DNA from: Cyclobacteriaceae bacterium
GTDB lineage: Bacteria > Bacteroidota > Bacteroidia > Cytophagales > Cyclobacteriaceae
Reading direction: 5' to 3'
Length of the DNA stretch: 64,000 nt
Assembly: GCA_026129485.1 (NCBI GenBank)
Contig: JAHCHY010000020.1
Span: 19,166 to 83,165 of the forward strand
Part shown: in pieces, positions 1 to 7,838 of the stretch
Layout of the letters: each line of letters starts with the position of its first letter
Numbering within the stretch: the first letter of the stretch is position 1
Position numbers and translations under genes: made by a program
Notes under the pieces: model-generated
What the model saw: the letters and a program-made list of their open reading frames with translations, nothing else
What the model was told of the DNA's origin: nothing
Database searches by the model: none

Positions 1-2262
1 AACATTTCCGGGCTTAAAGATGCAGTAACCATTTATTACGATAGCCTGCTTATCCCTCACATCTTTGCCCAAAACGATGAAGACCTGTACCTGGCGCAAG
101 GTTACATTACTGCCCGTAACCGCCTGTGGCAGATGGAGTTTCAGACACATGCCGCTGCCGGCAGGATATCAGAAATAATTGGTGATGCGGCTTTGGATTA
201 CGACCGTACCCAACGCAGGCGTGGCATGGTTTACGCAGCCGAAAATGCATTAAAAGCTATGGAGGCTGATCCTGTTGCCGCCCGTATGGTGAACAGCTAT
301 ACGCGGGGTATTAACCAATACATTCAATCACTCAGCTATAAGGATTTACCCCTTGAATATAAGTTACTTGGTTATGAGCCGGAGCCCTGGACTAACCTGA
401 AGTGTGGTCTGTTGCTCAAAAACATGGCGCTTACGCTGAACAGTGGTGATAAAGACCTGGAGATGACCAACGCGCTGAAACTATTTGATAAGCAAACTAT
501 TGATTTGCTCTGGCCCGACAACGAAAACGTGGGCGATCCGATCGTGGACAACTCCGGTAAGTGGGATTTTACACCCCTTCGCCTGGATGGGTGGCCAATG
601 GCATTGCCCAATGAGTTGGTAGATGCCAAGCCCTTAGAGAAATCTCCGCCTGATGTGGGAAGTAACAACTGGGCTGTTAGCGGGACTAAAACACATAGTG
701 GCGCACCCATCCTGTGTAACGATCCGCACCTCAGTCTTTCCCTGCCCTCCATTTGGTACATCATTCACTTGCAGGCACCGGGTGTAAATGTAATGGGCGC
801 TTCTTTACCCGGTGCACCAGCCGTAATCAGCGGGTTTAACGATTCCATTGCGTGGGGTGTAACCAATGCGCAACGCGACCTGGTGGATTGGTACAAGGTT
901 GAATTTAAAGACAAATCGAAACGCGAGTATAAAAGCGATGATGTGTGGAGGCCTTCCCGCCAGGTGGTAGAGAAGTTCAGGATCAAAAATGGAAAAGACT
1001 TCTATGATACCATTACGTTTACCCACCACGGACCGGTTATGTACGATGAAGGCTTTAAGGGAGATAGTGAGATGAAATATTTTGCGTTGCGTTGGATTGC
1101 GCACGACCCTTCGGAAGAGATTATCACTTTTTTTAAACTGAATCGTGCCCGGAACCATGCCGGGTATATGGATGCATTAAATCATTATGCATCGCCAGCA
1201 CAGAACTTTGTGTTTGCCAGTGTAAGCGGGGACATCGCCATGCGCATCCAGGGAAGATTTCCGGTGCGCAGGAAAGAAGAAGGAAAGTATATATTGGATG
1301 GCACCCTTACCCGCACCGAATGGCAGGCATTTATTCCCAACGAACAAAACGTGATGTACAAAAATCCGGCACGCGGCTTTGTAAGCTCAGCCAATCAATA
1401 CCCGGTAGATAACACGTATCCTTATTACATCAATGCCACCAGCTATGAAGCTTACCGCAACCGGAGAATTAACAAGCTGTTAAGCGAGATGAGTGAAATT
1501 ACTCCACGCGATATGATGGAGCTACAGTTTGACAATTATAACCTGAAGGCCGAAGAAAGCCTCCCCGTATTTCTCAACCACCTGGATACCACGCAATTCA
1601 CGCAGGCTCAAAAAAGCGCTTATAAAATCCTGGCTTCCTGGGATTATGAGAACTCGGTTGAATCTGAAGGCGCATCTTATTACGAAGCCTGGTGGGATGC
1701 GCTTTATCCATTAACCTGGGATGAAATAAAAAATGCCAAAGTAGCGCTGGACTACCCTACGACCTACACTACCATCAAGCTCATCAAAGAAAAACCCGAT
1801 CTTTCTTTTTTTGATATTACTGAAACCCCGGAAAAAGAAACCGCCCGTGAAGTAATTCAGCTGGCTTTTATAAAAGGTGTGGATGCGATTGAAAAATGGA
1901 AAGCTGACCAGCAGAAAGAACCACGCTGGGCTGATTTTAAGGACACTTTTATTGGTCATTTGCTTCAGGGATTACCTGCCTTCAGCTATCATGTGCAGCA
2001 CGGAGGTAATCATGATATTGTGAATGCATCTTCGCGCAGGCATGGCCCAAGCTGGCGCATGGTGGTAAGCCTGGAAAAAACGGCAGTAAGAGCCTGGGGC
2101 GTGTATCCTGGCGGACAATCCGGTAACCCGGGAAGCCCGTACTACAATAACATGTTAAATACATGGGCCAGAGGAGAATATTATCCCCTTCAGTTCGATG
2201 CTGACCCCACGCGGTACAAATCCGTTCAGGCAACCTTAACGCTTAAACCCACTCAACCATGA
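1..2262 (+). CDS. Penicillin acylase family protein (5' end outside window)
   Basis: The frame is open from the first base, so the gene starts upstream. The visible 753 codons cover part of the alpha chain and the whole beta chain of an N-terminal-nucleophile (Ntn) amidohydrolase. The beta-chain nucleophile is the Ser of GSNNWAVSG (codon at 661-663). It is followed by the typical NDPHLSLSLPSIWY and GxPxxxxGFNDSIAWGVTN segments. Members are autoproteolytically matured periplasmic enzymes that cleave amides such as beta-lactam side chains, acyl-homoserine lactones or peptides; the substrate here cannot be told from sequence. The signal peptide, if present, lies outside the window. The stop overlaps the start of the next gene (ATGA), suggesting translational coupling with a small membrane protein. 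Confidence 0.93.
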   Translation, partial: NISGLKDAVTIYYDSLLIPHIFAQNDEDLYLAQGYITARNRLWQMEFQTHAAAGRISEIIGDAALDYDRTQRRRGMVYAAENALKAMEADPVAARMVNSYTRGINQYIQSLSYKDLPLEYKLLGYEPEPWTNLKCGLLLKNMALTLNSGDKDLEMTNALKLFDKQTIDLLWPDNENVGDPIVDNSGKWDFTPLRLDGWPMALPNELVDAKPLEKSPPDVGSNNWAVSGTKTHSGAPILCNDPHLSLSLPSIWYIIHLQAPGVNVMGASLPGAPAVISGFNDSIAWGVTNAQRDLVDWYKVEFKDKSKREYKSDDVWRPSRQVVEKFRIKNGKDFYDTITFTHHGPVMYDEGFKGDSEMKYFALRWIAHDPSEEIITFFKLNRARNHAGYMDALNHYASPAQNFVFASVSGDIAMRIQGRFPVRRKEEGKYILDGTLTRTEWQAFIPNEQNVMYKNPARGFVSSANQYPVDNTYPYYINATSYEAYRNRRINKLLSEMSEITPRDMMELQFDNYNLKAEESLPVFLNHLDTTQFTQAQKSAYKILASWDYENSVESEGASYYEAWWDALYPLTWDEIKNAKVALDYPTTYTTIKLIKEKPDLSFFDITETPEKETAREVIQLAFIKGVDAIEKWKADQQKEPRWADFKDTFIGHLLQGLPAFSYHVQHGGNHDIVNASSRRHGPSWRMVVSLEKTAVRAWGVYPGGQSGNPGSPYYNNMLNTWARGEYYPLQFDADPTRYKSVQATLTLKPTQP

Positions 2263-2585
2263 AGTTTGTTATCCATGTAACGGCAACAATAATCGTATGC
2301 TTTATACTCCAGTCTTTCCTGCCCTGGTGGTCGCTGGCTATTGGTACATTCCTGGTTGGGTTCATGCTTAAGAATAATGCCTTGCCTGCATTTCTGGCGG
2401 GGGTTCTTGGGGCTGTACTTTTGTGGGGTGGAATGGCATTCTATATAGATTTTACCACGCATTCCATTCTCACTGAAAAGATTAACAAGCTGCTACCGGT
2501 TAATTCGTTTTTGCTTACTGTACTCGTGGGCGGGCTTGTAGGTGGTTTGGCTTCGTTAACAGGTGCTTTAGCCAGGTCTAAGTGA
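2259..2585 (+). CDS. Small integral membrane protein, unknown function
   Basis: The 108-residue protein has three to four hydrophobic segments, at about residues 4-20, 24-42, 44-64 and 83-104, with little soluble sequence between them. I do not recognise a family. Its ATG overlaps the stop of the penicillin acylase gene by the ATGA arrangement, so it is probably co-translated with it. No signal peptide separate from the first membrane segment is visible. Confidence 0.75.
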   Translation: MKFVIHVTATIIVCFILQSFLPWWSLAIGTFLVGFMLKNNALPAFLAGVLGAVLLWGGMAFYIDFTTHSILTEKINKLLPVNSFLLTVLVGGLVGGLASLTGALARSK

Positions 2586-2609
2586 AGCAGAAAAAACACA
2601 AAAATCGCC

Positions 2610-2639
2610 TTAGAAAAGTGTATCTGAACATTATATTTG
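2610..2639 (+). promoter_or_regulatory. Bacteroidota-type promoter for tRNA-Ser
   Basis: The -7 box TATATTTG (2632-2639) matches TAnnTTTG exactly. A weak -33 element TTAG (2610-2613) lies 18 nt upstream. The tRNA 5' end is 24 nt downstream of the -7 box. Confidence 0.6.
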
Positions 2640-2662
2640 CACTCCCTTTTACAAAAGGTAAA

Positions 2663-2751
2663 GGAGAGGTGGGTGAGAGGCTTAAACCAGCAGTTTGCTA
2701 AACTGTCGTACGGGTTAAACCGTACCGGGGGTTCGAATCCCCCCCCCTCCG
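2663..2751 (+). tRNA. tRNA-Ser (anticodon GCT)
   Basis: The anticodon GCT (2697-2699) sits in a loop closed by GCAGT/ACTGT. There is a long class II variable arm (GTACGG/CCGTAC) and a T arm GGGGG-TTCGAAT-CCCCC. The acceptor stem is GGAGAGG (2663-2669) against CCCCTCC (2744-2750), with one A-C mismatch at the fifth pair. The discriminator is G2751. CCA is not encoded, so it must be added by the CCA-adding enzyme encoded at 35.7-37.2 kb. Confidence 0.93.
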
Positions 2752-2796
2752 CTAAACTGCGCTTTTTCGGCTTAAACTGAAAAAGCTTCGTTTAGC
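2751..2796 (+). other. Stem-loop abutting tRNA-Ser 3' end
   Basis: GCTAAAC (2751-2757) and GCTTTTTC (2761-2768) pair with GAAAAAGC (2779-2786) and GTTTAGC (2790-2796). This gives a 15-bp stem interrupted by a 3x3 internal loop. No T-run follows it, so it looks like a processing or 3'-end signal rather than a standard intrinsic terminator. Confidence 0.6.
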
Positions 2797-2820
2797 AGGC
2801 TAATATGGCCGTATTTTGAA

Positions 2821-3084
2821 ATGTGGTTCGTATATGTTATAAAAAGTATTAATCATCCTTTCGCTTACATTGGGTCAACCAATGATTTGGAACGAAGGTT
2901 AACACAACATAACAATGGATTGTCTCAGTCCACTAAACATTATGCACCGTTTGTATTGGATGCATATGTTGCCGTTAGGAGCGAAACAAGGGCGAGAGAA
3001 CTTGAACGATATTTTAAAACAGGTTCGGGTAAGGCGGTTTTAAAGAAAAGAATCGTTGACTGGCCGGGCCAAACGAAGCCATAG
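2821..3084 (+). CDS. GIY-YIG nuclease superfamily protein
   Basis: The 87-residue protein is a stand-alone GIY-YIG domain of the YhbQ/UPF0213 type (COG2827). The N-terminal strand VYVIKS pairs with the YIGSTNDLERRLTQHNNG segment, which carries the GIY-YIG signature and the catalytic Arg. A conserved Glu lies in RARELERYFKTGSGKAVL. Such small proteins are predicted DNA endonucleases of unresolved function and are often found beside tRNA genes in Bacteroidota, as here between tRNA-Ser and tRNA-Arg. The ATG at 2821 places the domain at the extreme N-terminus, as usual for the family. Confidence 0.9.
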   Translation: MWFVYVIKSINHPFAYIGSTNDLERRLTQHNNGLSQSTKHYAPFVLDAYVAVRSETRARELERYFKTGSGKAVLKKRIVDWPGQTKP

Positions 3085-3114
3085 TGATGGCCTGTGGATG
3101 GCAGGCGAAGTTTG

Positions 3115-3188
3115 GGTCTCGTAGCTCAACTGGATAGAGCAGCTGCCTTCTAAGCAGCAGGTTGCTGGTTCGAGTCCAGCCGGGATCA
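3115..3188 (+). tRNA. tRNA-Arg (anticodon TCT)
   Basis: The acceptor GGTCTCG (3115-3121) pairs with CGGGATC (3181-3187) using two wobble pairs. The anticodon stem GCTGC/GCAGC closes the loop CTTCTAA, with anticodon TCT at 3149-3151. The T arm is GCTGG-TTCGAGT-CCAGC. The discriminator is A3188; CCA is not encoded. Confidence 0.95.
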
Positions 3189-3214
3189 CAATTGATTTAA
3201 AATTCAATGATTTA

Positions 3215-3280
3215 AAATTCAAAATTAGGCTTACATTCGCGCCTCGAATTTGAAATTTATGAATCTTAAATTTTGAATTT
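3215..3280. repeat. AT-rich inverted repeat between tRNA-Arg and tRNA-Pro
   Basis: AAATTCAAAATT (3215-3226) and its exact complement AATTTTGAATTT (3269-3280) form a perfect 12-bp inverted repeat around a 42-nt spacer. A closely similar palindrome lies at 33049-33101, so this is probably a dispersed intergenic element. Confidence 0.6.
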
Positions 3281-3287
3281 ATTTCTT

Positions 3288-3361
3288 CGGGGTGTAGCGT
3301 AGCCCGGTATCGCGCTTGGTTTGGGACCAAGAGGTCGTCAGTTCGAATCTGGCCACCCCGA
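3288..3361 (+). tRNA. tRNA-Pro (anticodon TGG)
   Basis: The acceptor CGGGGTG (3288-3294) pairs with CACCCCG (3354-3360). The anticodon stem CTTGG/CCAAG closes the loop TTTGGGA with TGG at 3322-3324. The discriminator is A3361 and CCA is not encoded. The last 24 nt overlap, on the other strand, the end of the galactokinase reading frame. Confidence 0.95.
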
Positions 3362-4642
3362 CAGAAAGCTCTGCAAATGCAGGGCTTTTTTCATTATGTA
3401 CGTAGTGTATATCCTGCCCTGCATAGTGATTCTATAAATCGATTTTACACCGACCCAATCAATATAGTCGTTCAAACTATTCGATCTATATCCGGCAACC
3501 CCACTAGTTCCCTTACCCGGGCTTACTGCGTAGTGCGTCATTTCAACTCCAAAGCGATTGTAATAGGCAAGCCCGGCAGATTTCACAAGCGAAGGGACTA
3601 CACTGCCCCGGATCAGATTTAGGGTACAGCCTCCAAAACCTCCGCCAATCATCCTGGCTCCCAAAATTCCATTTGATTCTTTTGCCAGCTCAACCAGGAA
3701 ATCCAGCTCTTCACAACTGACTTCATACAATTTAGATAGACCTTCATGTGCCGCGAACATTTTCTTTCCAAATGCAACCAGGTCGCCACGCTTCAAATCC
3801 TTACCCGCCTCCACTACCCTGTTGTTTTCTTCTACCACAAACCGGCATCGGTTATAAATAACTCCCGGTAATTCATCCTTAAACTCCGGCAGCATGGCTG
3901 CGGTAAGGTCCCGCAAGGATTTTACTTCCGGGTATTTCTGCGCAATTACCGCTACGCCCTGCTGGCATTCGTTACGCCTGGTGTTATATTCCGAAGAAGA
4001 CAGCGCGTGCTTCACATTGGTATCGCACAGCAGGAGTGTATAATCGCCTAAGCTCAACGGCAGGTATTCATATTCCAGCGAACGGCAATCGAGCATAAAT
4101 GCATGGTTCTCCTTCCCCATCATACTGCTGAACTGATCCATAATACCGCACTTCACCCCGGCATAATGATGCTCGGCCCATTGTGCCATGTGGATCATCT
4201 CAAGCCGTGTTAACCCAAGCTTAAACAATTCATTCAACCCGAAAACAAAACCACACTCCATAGCTGCCGATGATGATAAGCCTGCACCGGTAGGCAAATC
4301 GCCATCAAACACACAATTAAAATTTCCGGTCTTCAGCCCCCGTTCATTCAACTGGTGCAGAATGCCTAAAAAATAATTTGCCCAACCCGGCTGCGCTACC
4401 TTACCCGGTTTTGAAAGATCCACCCGGAAAGCTTCATCATACTTGAGTGAGTAAATTGATGTTTCTGCAGCTTGCGAAGGAGCGAATGCAAACTGAACAC
4501 CCATGTGGATGGCGGCAGGCATTACAAAACCGTCATTGTAATCGGTATGCTCACCGATCAGGTTGATCCGGCCGGGTGCGTGAATAATAAGCGGCTCGGA
4601 ACCATAGCGCTCTGCAAACTTCAACTTTACGGAAGGGTTCAC
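3338..4642 (-). CDS. galK: Galactokinase with abnormal C-terminal extension
   Basis: This GHMP kinase phosphorylates galactose to galactose-1-phosphate (Leloir pathway, cytoplasm). The galactokinase signature APGRINLIGEHTDYNDG lies at residues 22-38, and the ATP loop PTGAGLSSSAAM at 117-128. The catalytic Asp is in GIMDQF (about 169), and GGGFGGCTLNLI is at 333-344. Family members usually end about where GKGTSGV falls (residues 376-382). Here the frame continues another ~52 residues through the tRNA terminator and stops inside the antisense tRNA-Pro gene. This suggests that the native stop codon was lost by mutation or by a sequencing error. The start ATG gives a standard N-terminus. Confidence 0.92.
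   Translation of the reverse strand: MNPSVKLKFAERYGSEPLIIHAPGRINLIGEHTDYNDGFVMPAAIHMGVQFAFAPSQAAETSIYSLKYDEAFRVDLSKPGKVAQPGWANYFLGILHQLNERGLKTGNFNCVFDGDLPTGAGLSSSAAMECGFVFGLNELFKLGLTRLEMIHMAQWAEHHYAGVKCGIMDQFSSMMGKENHAFMLDCRSLEYEYLPLSLGDYTLLLCDTNVKHALSSSEYNTRRNECQQGVAVIAQKYPEVKSLRDLTAAMLPEFKDELPGVIYNRCRFVVEENNRVVEAGKDLKRGDLVAFGKKMFAAHEGLSKLYEVSCEELDFLVELAKESNGILGARMIGGGFGGCTLNLIRGSVVPSLVKSAGLAYYNRFGVEMTHYAVSPGKGTSGVAGYRSNSLNDYIDWVGVKSIYRITMQGRIYTTYIMKKALHLQSFLSGWPDSN
3366..3391 (+). terminator. Intrinsic terminator after tRNA-Pro
   Basis: The arms AAGCTCTGC (3366-3374) and GCAGGGCTT (3379-3387) enclose the loop AAAT and are followed by a T-run to 3391. It ends the tRNA cluster transcript and lies inside the antisense galK extension. 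Confidence 0.8.
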
Positions 4643-4770
4643 TGTACGTTTTCTCCTTTAACTGTTTCTTTACGGATTTGCGGCCAATCGCTGAACATGG
4701 TACATATTGGATCATACGTCAAATAAACGCATGAGAAGTCCATGATTCGCAATTCAAGGTTAACCTGAAA

Positions 4771-5838
4771 TCATTTACTTTTACCGGTAAGCTTTTTTAT
4801 TACCGCTACTTCGTCTTTACTGAAAGGTGAGCCATCTTTTCTAAAGATATCATGAAACCATAGCTCCGGCTCAGCGCCCGAAGGAATGGGCGTATTCCAG
4901 GCATAGATGGTATTGGTTTTGCCCGACACAAACCCCCAATTGATGGCACCCACTTTTTTCTCTTTCAAAAGCGGCAGGATGGTTTGAAAAATGCTTCCGT
5001 TGGTTCGGGCCATGTATTCGGTACAAACTAATGGCCTGTTGTGCTTAGCCAGCGAGTCGATAGTAGCTTTGTGCTTATCGATATACTGGTACTGGTGGTA
5101 CGTGATGATATCGGAATTTTCAAGCTGAAATTTATTCAGGTCTTTGAATCCTGCACCTCCGTTCCAGATGCCAACCGAAACAGGTTGCGAAACATTCACC
5201 TGCCGGGCCCAGGTAAATACATTTTTCAACAGGGGCATGCTTTTATTCAGCTGGCCGCTATTGCCCGGCTCATTATATAAATCCCAAAACAACACGCGCT
5301 CGTCTTTGGCAAATGTTGTCATGATATCTTTCACATAAGCCTCCAGCACTTTCATCGTATCCGGATGTGCGTAGATCATTGTGCCCGGGTCGCGCACCCA
5401 GCCGCTGTTATGAATGCCCGGCTTAGGCTCAGGTTGTTTACCGGGTGCATAGGTATCGTTCCAGCAATCATCAAAGAATACAAAAATGGTTTTGATTTTA
5501 TGTTTGGATGAAACCGCCAGGTAATCGTGCAAACGCTTTTTAAAACCATCCTTATCGGTTGTCCATAAAATATGATGCAGGTAAACCCGCATAGCATTGA
5601 AGCCCAGCTCTTCGGCCCAGCCCAGTTCGCGGTCAATGGTGGCAGGGTCAAATGTTTCCTTCTGAAACATTTCCAGTTGGTTGATGGCGGTGCTCGGCTG
5701 AAAGTTTGAGCCTGTAATCCAGCCTTGCTTGGCATACCAATCATTCGCCTGTTTTTCCGTCCAGCGGTAAGTTTGCGCTTTCAATCCGGAAAAGGCAAAA
5801 AACAAAGTTACCAGGCCAAGCAATTTTATCCGTAACAT
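4771..5838 (-). CDS. Secreted GH5-like glycoside hydrolase (cellulase/mannanase type)
   Basis: This is a retaining (beta/alpha)8 hydrolase. I chose the ATG at 5838 because it gives a clean signal peptide (MLRIKLLGLVTLFFAFSGLKA, cleaved before QTY); an upstream ATG at 5865 would add nine polar residues. Numbered from the longer start, the acid/base Glu is E199 in WDLYNEPGN and the nucleophile Glu is E283 in PLVCTEYMAR. HxxxYQ and NWGFVSGKT segments are typical of GH5/GH-A clan enzymes. The product is probably periplasmic or outer-surface; no T9SS or lipobox signal is seen. It sits between galactokinase and the nagB remnant, in line with a role in sugar use. The exact polysaccharide is unknown. 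Confidence 0.82.
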   Translation of the reverse strand: MLRIKLLGLVTLFFAFSGLKAQTYRWTEKQANDWYAKQGWITGSNFQPSTAINQLEMFQKETFDPATIDRELGWAEELGFNAMRVYLHHILWTTDKDGFKKRLHDYLAVSSKHKIKTIFVFFDDCWNDTYAPGKQPEPKPGIHNSGWVRDPGTMIYAHPDTMKVLEAYVKDIMTTFAKDERVLFWDLYNEPGNSGQLNKSMPLLKNVFTWARQVNVSQPVSVGIWNGGAGFKDLNKFQLENSDIITYHQYQYIDKHKATIDSLAKHNRPLVCTEYMARTNGSIFQTILPLLKEKKVGAINWGFVSGKTNTIYAWNTPIPSGAEPELWFHDIFRKDGSPFSKDEVAVIKKLTGKSK

Positions 5839-5963
5839 TTCTTTTGGTTTAAGTTGTTTAAACACGACTTCAATTGTTGTTCATTACCCCACAAATTAAC
5901 AATAAATCGAATACACATTTGGTTTATATTGCCAGCCGGAAAATTTAACCATCAACCGGCATT

Positions 5964-6688
5964 ATGGACTTAAAAGTTTATTCCGACTACGAAAGCCTGT
6001 CTGCGCAAACGGCTGACCTTATTACACAATACATTAACCTAAAGCCGGATTCCTTAGTCTGCATCGCATCGGGTCATACCCCTGTTGGCGTATTTCAAAA
6101 GCTAAGGCTGGCCATCAACCAGGAAAAAGTAAACCTGGATAATTGTACTTTCCTTAGCCTGGACGAATGGCTGGGCATTGACCCTTCCGATCCCGGTTCG
6201 TGCCTCTCCATGTTACAGCGCGATTGTTTTATACTCCTGAACATCAAACCCAATAAGATCCAGTTTTTTAATGTAAAAGCTCCCGATCTGAACCAGGAAT
6301 GCAAACGCATTAACGAGCTGATAGCAAAAAACGGGGGACTTGATATTATGCTGGTAGGTGTTGGCACCAACGGGCATGTAGGCATGAATGAACCGGGTAC
6401 TTCATTTGATTCATTTGCACATGTAAGCCAGCTGGCAGAAGAGACCAAAACGGTCGGCCAGAAATATTTTAACACCGCTACTGAACTCTCAACCGGTATT
6501 ACATTGGGGGCTTAATCATCTGCGCCAGGCCCGCCTGCCGATCGTAATGGCCTAACGGATCGCGCAAAGCCGCAATTCTTGCCCGGGCATTAAAAGGTAA
6601 TGCAACGGAACAAATACCTGTAAGTGTTGTACACCTGATACCACACGCCCGGGTTATGCTGGATCAGGAAGCAGCAGGTTTACTCTGA
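5964..6688 (+). pseudogene. nagB: Glucosamine-6-phosphate deaminase (NagB-like), two frameshifts
   Basis: The intact first frame (5964-6515, 183 residues) carries CIASGHTP, LDEWLG and the NagB/SugI signature GVGTNGHVGMNEPG, then stops just after STGITLG. The normal C-terminus follows in other frames. From 6511 one reads LNHLRQARLPIVMA, and from about 6554 NGSRKAAILARALKG up to QEAAGLL and a TGA at 6686-6688. Removing one G from the G5 run at 6506-6510 and one C at 6551-6552 restores a single ~240-residue protein of normal family length. An intact enzyme would convert glucosamine-6-phosphate to fructose-6-phosphate plus ammonia. Both lesions are single-base insertions in runs, so sequencing error is a real alternative to decay. 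Confidence 0.85.
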
Positions 6689-6730
6689 CCAGATTGTTAC
6701 TGAATAGTTGTAGTATAGCTTAAAAGAAGT

Positions 6731-6784
6731 AGGCAATTGGCAGTCAAGATTTGTCTATTGTACCTGCCTGCTGCCTGTTTTTTT
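6731..6784 (+). terminator. Terminator-like hairpin downstream of nagB
   Basis: AGGCAattGGCAG (6731-6743) pairs with CTGCCtgcTGCCT (6764-6776) apart from a 3x3 internal loop. A run of seven T follows at 6778-6784. Confidence 0.55.
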
Positions 6785-6854
6785 AACCGGGTTTTCAATA
6801 TTTAGTTTGTCTTTGCATAAGTCCTGTTAGTAATTTGCGATTTAGTTTTGCATT

Positions 6855-7817
6855 ATGATTAGAAACTTCGGATGGGTAGAGGCGACATTGCTTACGCTGT
6901 TTCTGGTTGCGTACGGCATTTACCTTTGGCGCATTATGCGCATCAGCCGCGCGCTGCACTCCCCTGCCTACACCATCATCTTTAAGCTAATATTGCGATC
7001 GGTGGCGGTGGCGCTGGTTATCATTTCAATCCTGGGGCCGGCTATTGGCGATTCAAAAAAGGAAGTAAAATCGGTAGGTAAAGATATTATGATGTGTGTG
7101 GACTTATCCAAGTCGATGGATGCGTTTGACATTCAACCCACGCGCCTCGAAAAGATCAAGTTCGAGCTGAAAAAGATTGTAGCCGCATTTAATTCCGATC
7201 GCCTTGGCCTGGTTATTTTCTCGTCAGAAGCATTCATGCAATGTCCCCTTACATACGATCAGAACGCATTGAACCTGTTTATCGAAACCATGAATACCAA
7301 CCTGGTGCCAGCCAGCGGCACAGATTTCGGCCCGCCTTTAAAAATGGCGCTTGGTAAAATGAAAGACGACAACAGCCCGAATGACAGCCCCAAATCAAAA
7401 GTAATTGTACTGATAAGCGATGGCGAGGATTTTGGTGAGGAAACCGATAAGATAGCCCGCCAGGTGGAAGATGAGGGCATACGCCTGTTTACATTAGGTG
7501 TAGGCACGGAACAAGGCAGCCAGATCGCAGCCTCTAAAGGATTTAAGACCGATCAGAAAGGAAATGTAGTGGTGTCGCGGTTAAATCCTGCATCACTTAA
7601 AGATTTAGCCAGCAAAACCGATGGCCAGTATTTTGAAATCAACCAAACCCGGAATGATGTTAACCGGCTGATAAATGCTATTAACAAGATTGAAGGGCAG
7701 ATGCGCGATACCCGGCTGGTAGATGTTTCCGCAAATCGTTATTTTTACTTTTTATTAGCCGCACTGATCTTGTTGCTGATTGATGTAATGGTGAGTGTGC
7801 GTACGGTAAGGATTTAA
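6855..7817 (+). CDS. VWA-domain membrane protein, BatB-like
   Basis: Two N-terminal membrane helices (about 9-26 and 44-63) and one C-terminal helix (about 297-315) flank a periplasmic von Willebrand A domain. The metal-ion adhesion site is complete: D83-x-S85-x-S87 in DLSKSMDA, T156 in SGTDFG and D189 in ISDGEDFG. The length and helix arrangement fit the BatA/BatB 'aerotolerance' family, which works with MoxR ATPases. Only the TPR partner follows, and the usual moxR, DUF58, batD and batE genes are absent on either side. A TAgtTTTG box at 6843-6850 lies only 4 nt before the ATG, so any transcript from it would be nearly leaderless. Confidence 0.87.
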   Translation: MIRNFGWVEATLLTLFLVAYGIYLWRIMRISRALHSPAYTIIFKLILRSVAVALVIISILGPAIGDSKKEVKSVGKDIMMCVDLSKSMDAFDIQPTRLEKIKFELKKIVAAFNSDRLGLVIFSSEAFMQCPLTYDQNALNLFIETMNTNLVPASGTDFGPPLKMALGKMKDDNSPNDSPKSKVIVLISDGEDFGEETDKIARQVEDEGIRLFTLGVGTEQGSQIAASKGFKTDQKGNVVVSRLNPASLKDLASKTDGQYFEINQTRNDVNRLINAINKIEGQMRDTRLVDVSANRYFYFLLAALILLLIDVMVSVRTVRI

Positions 7818-7838
7818 AGCAGATGGAGCGCTGATGAA

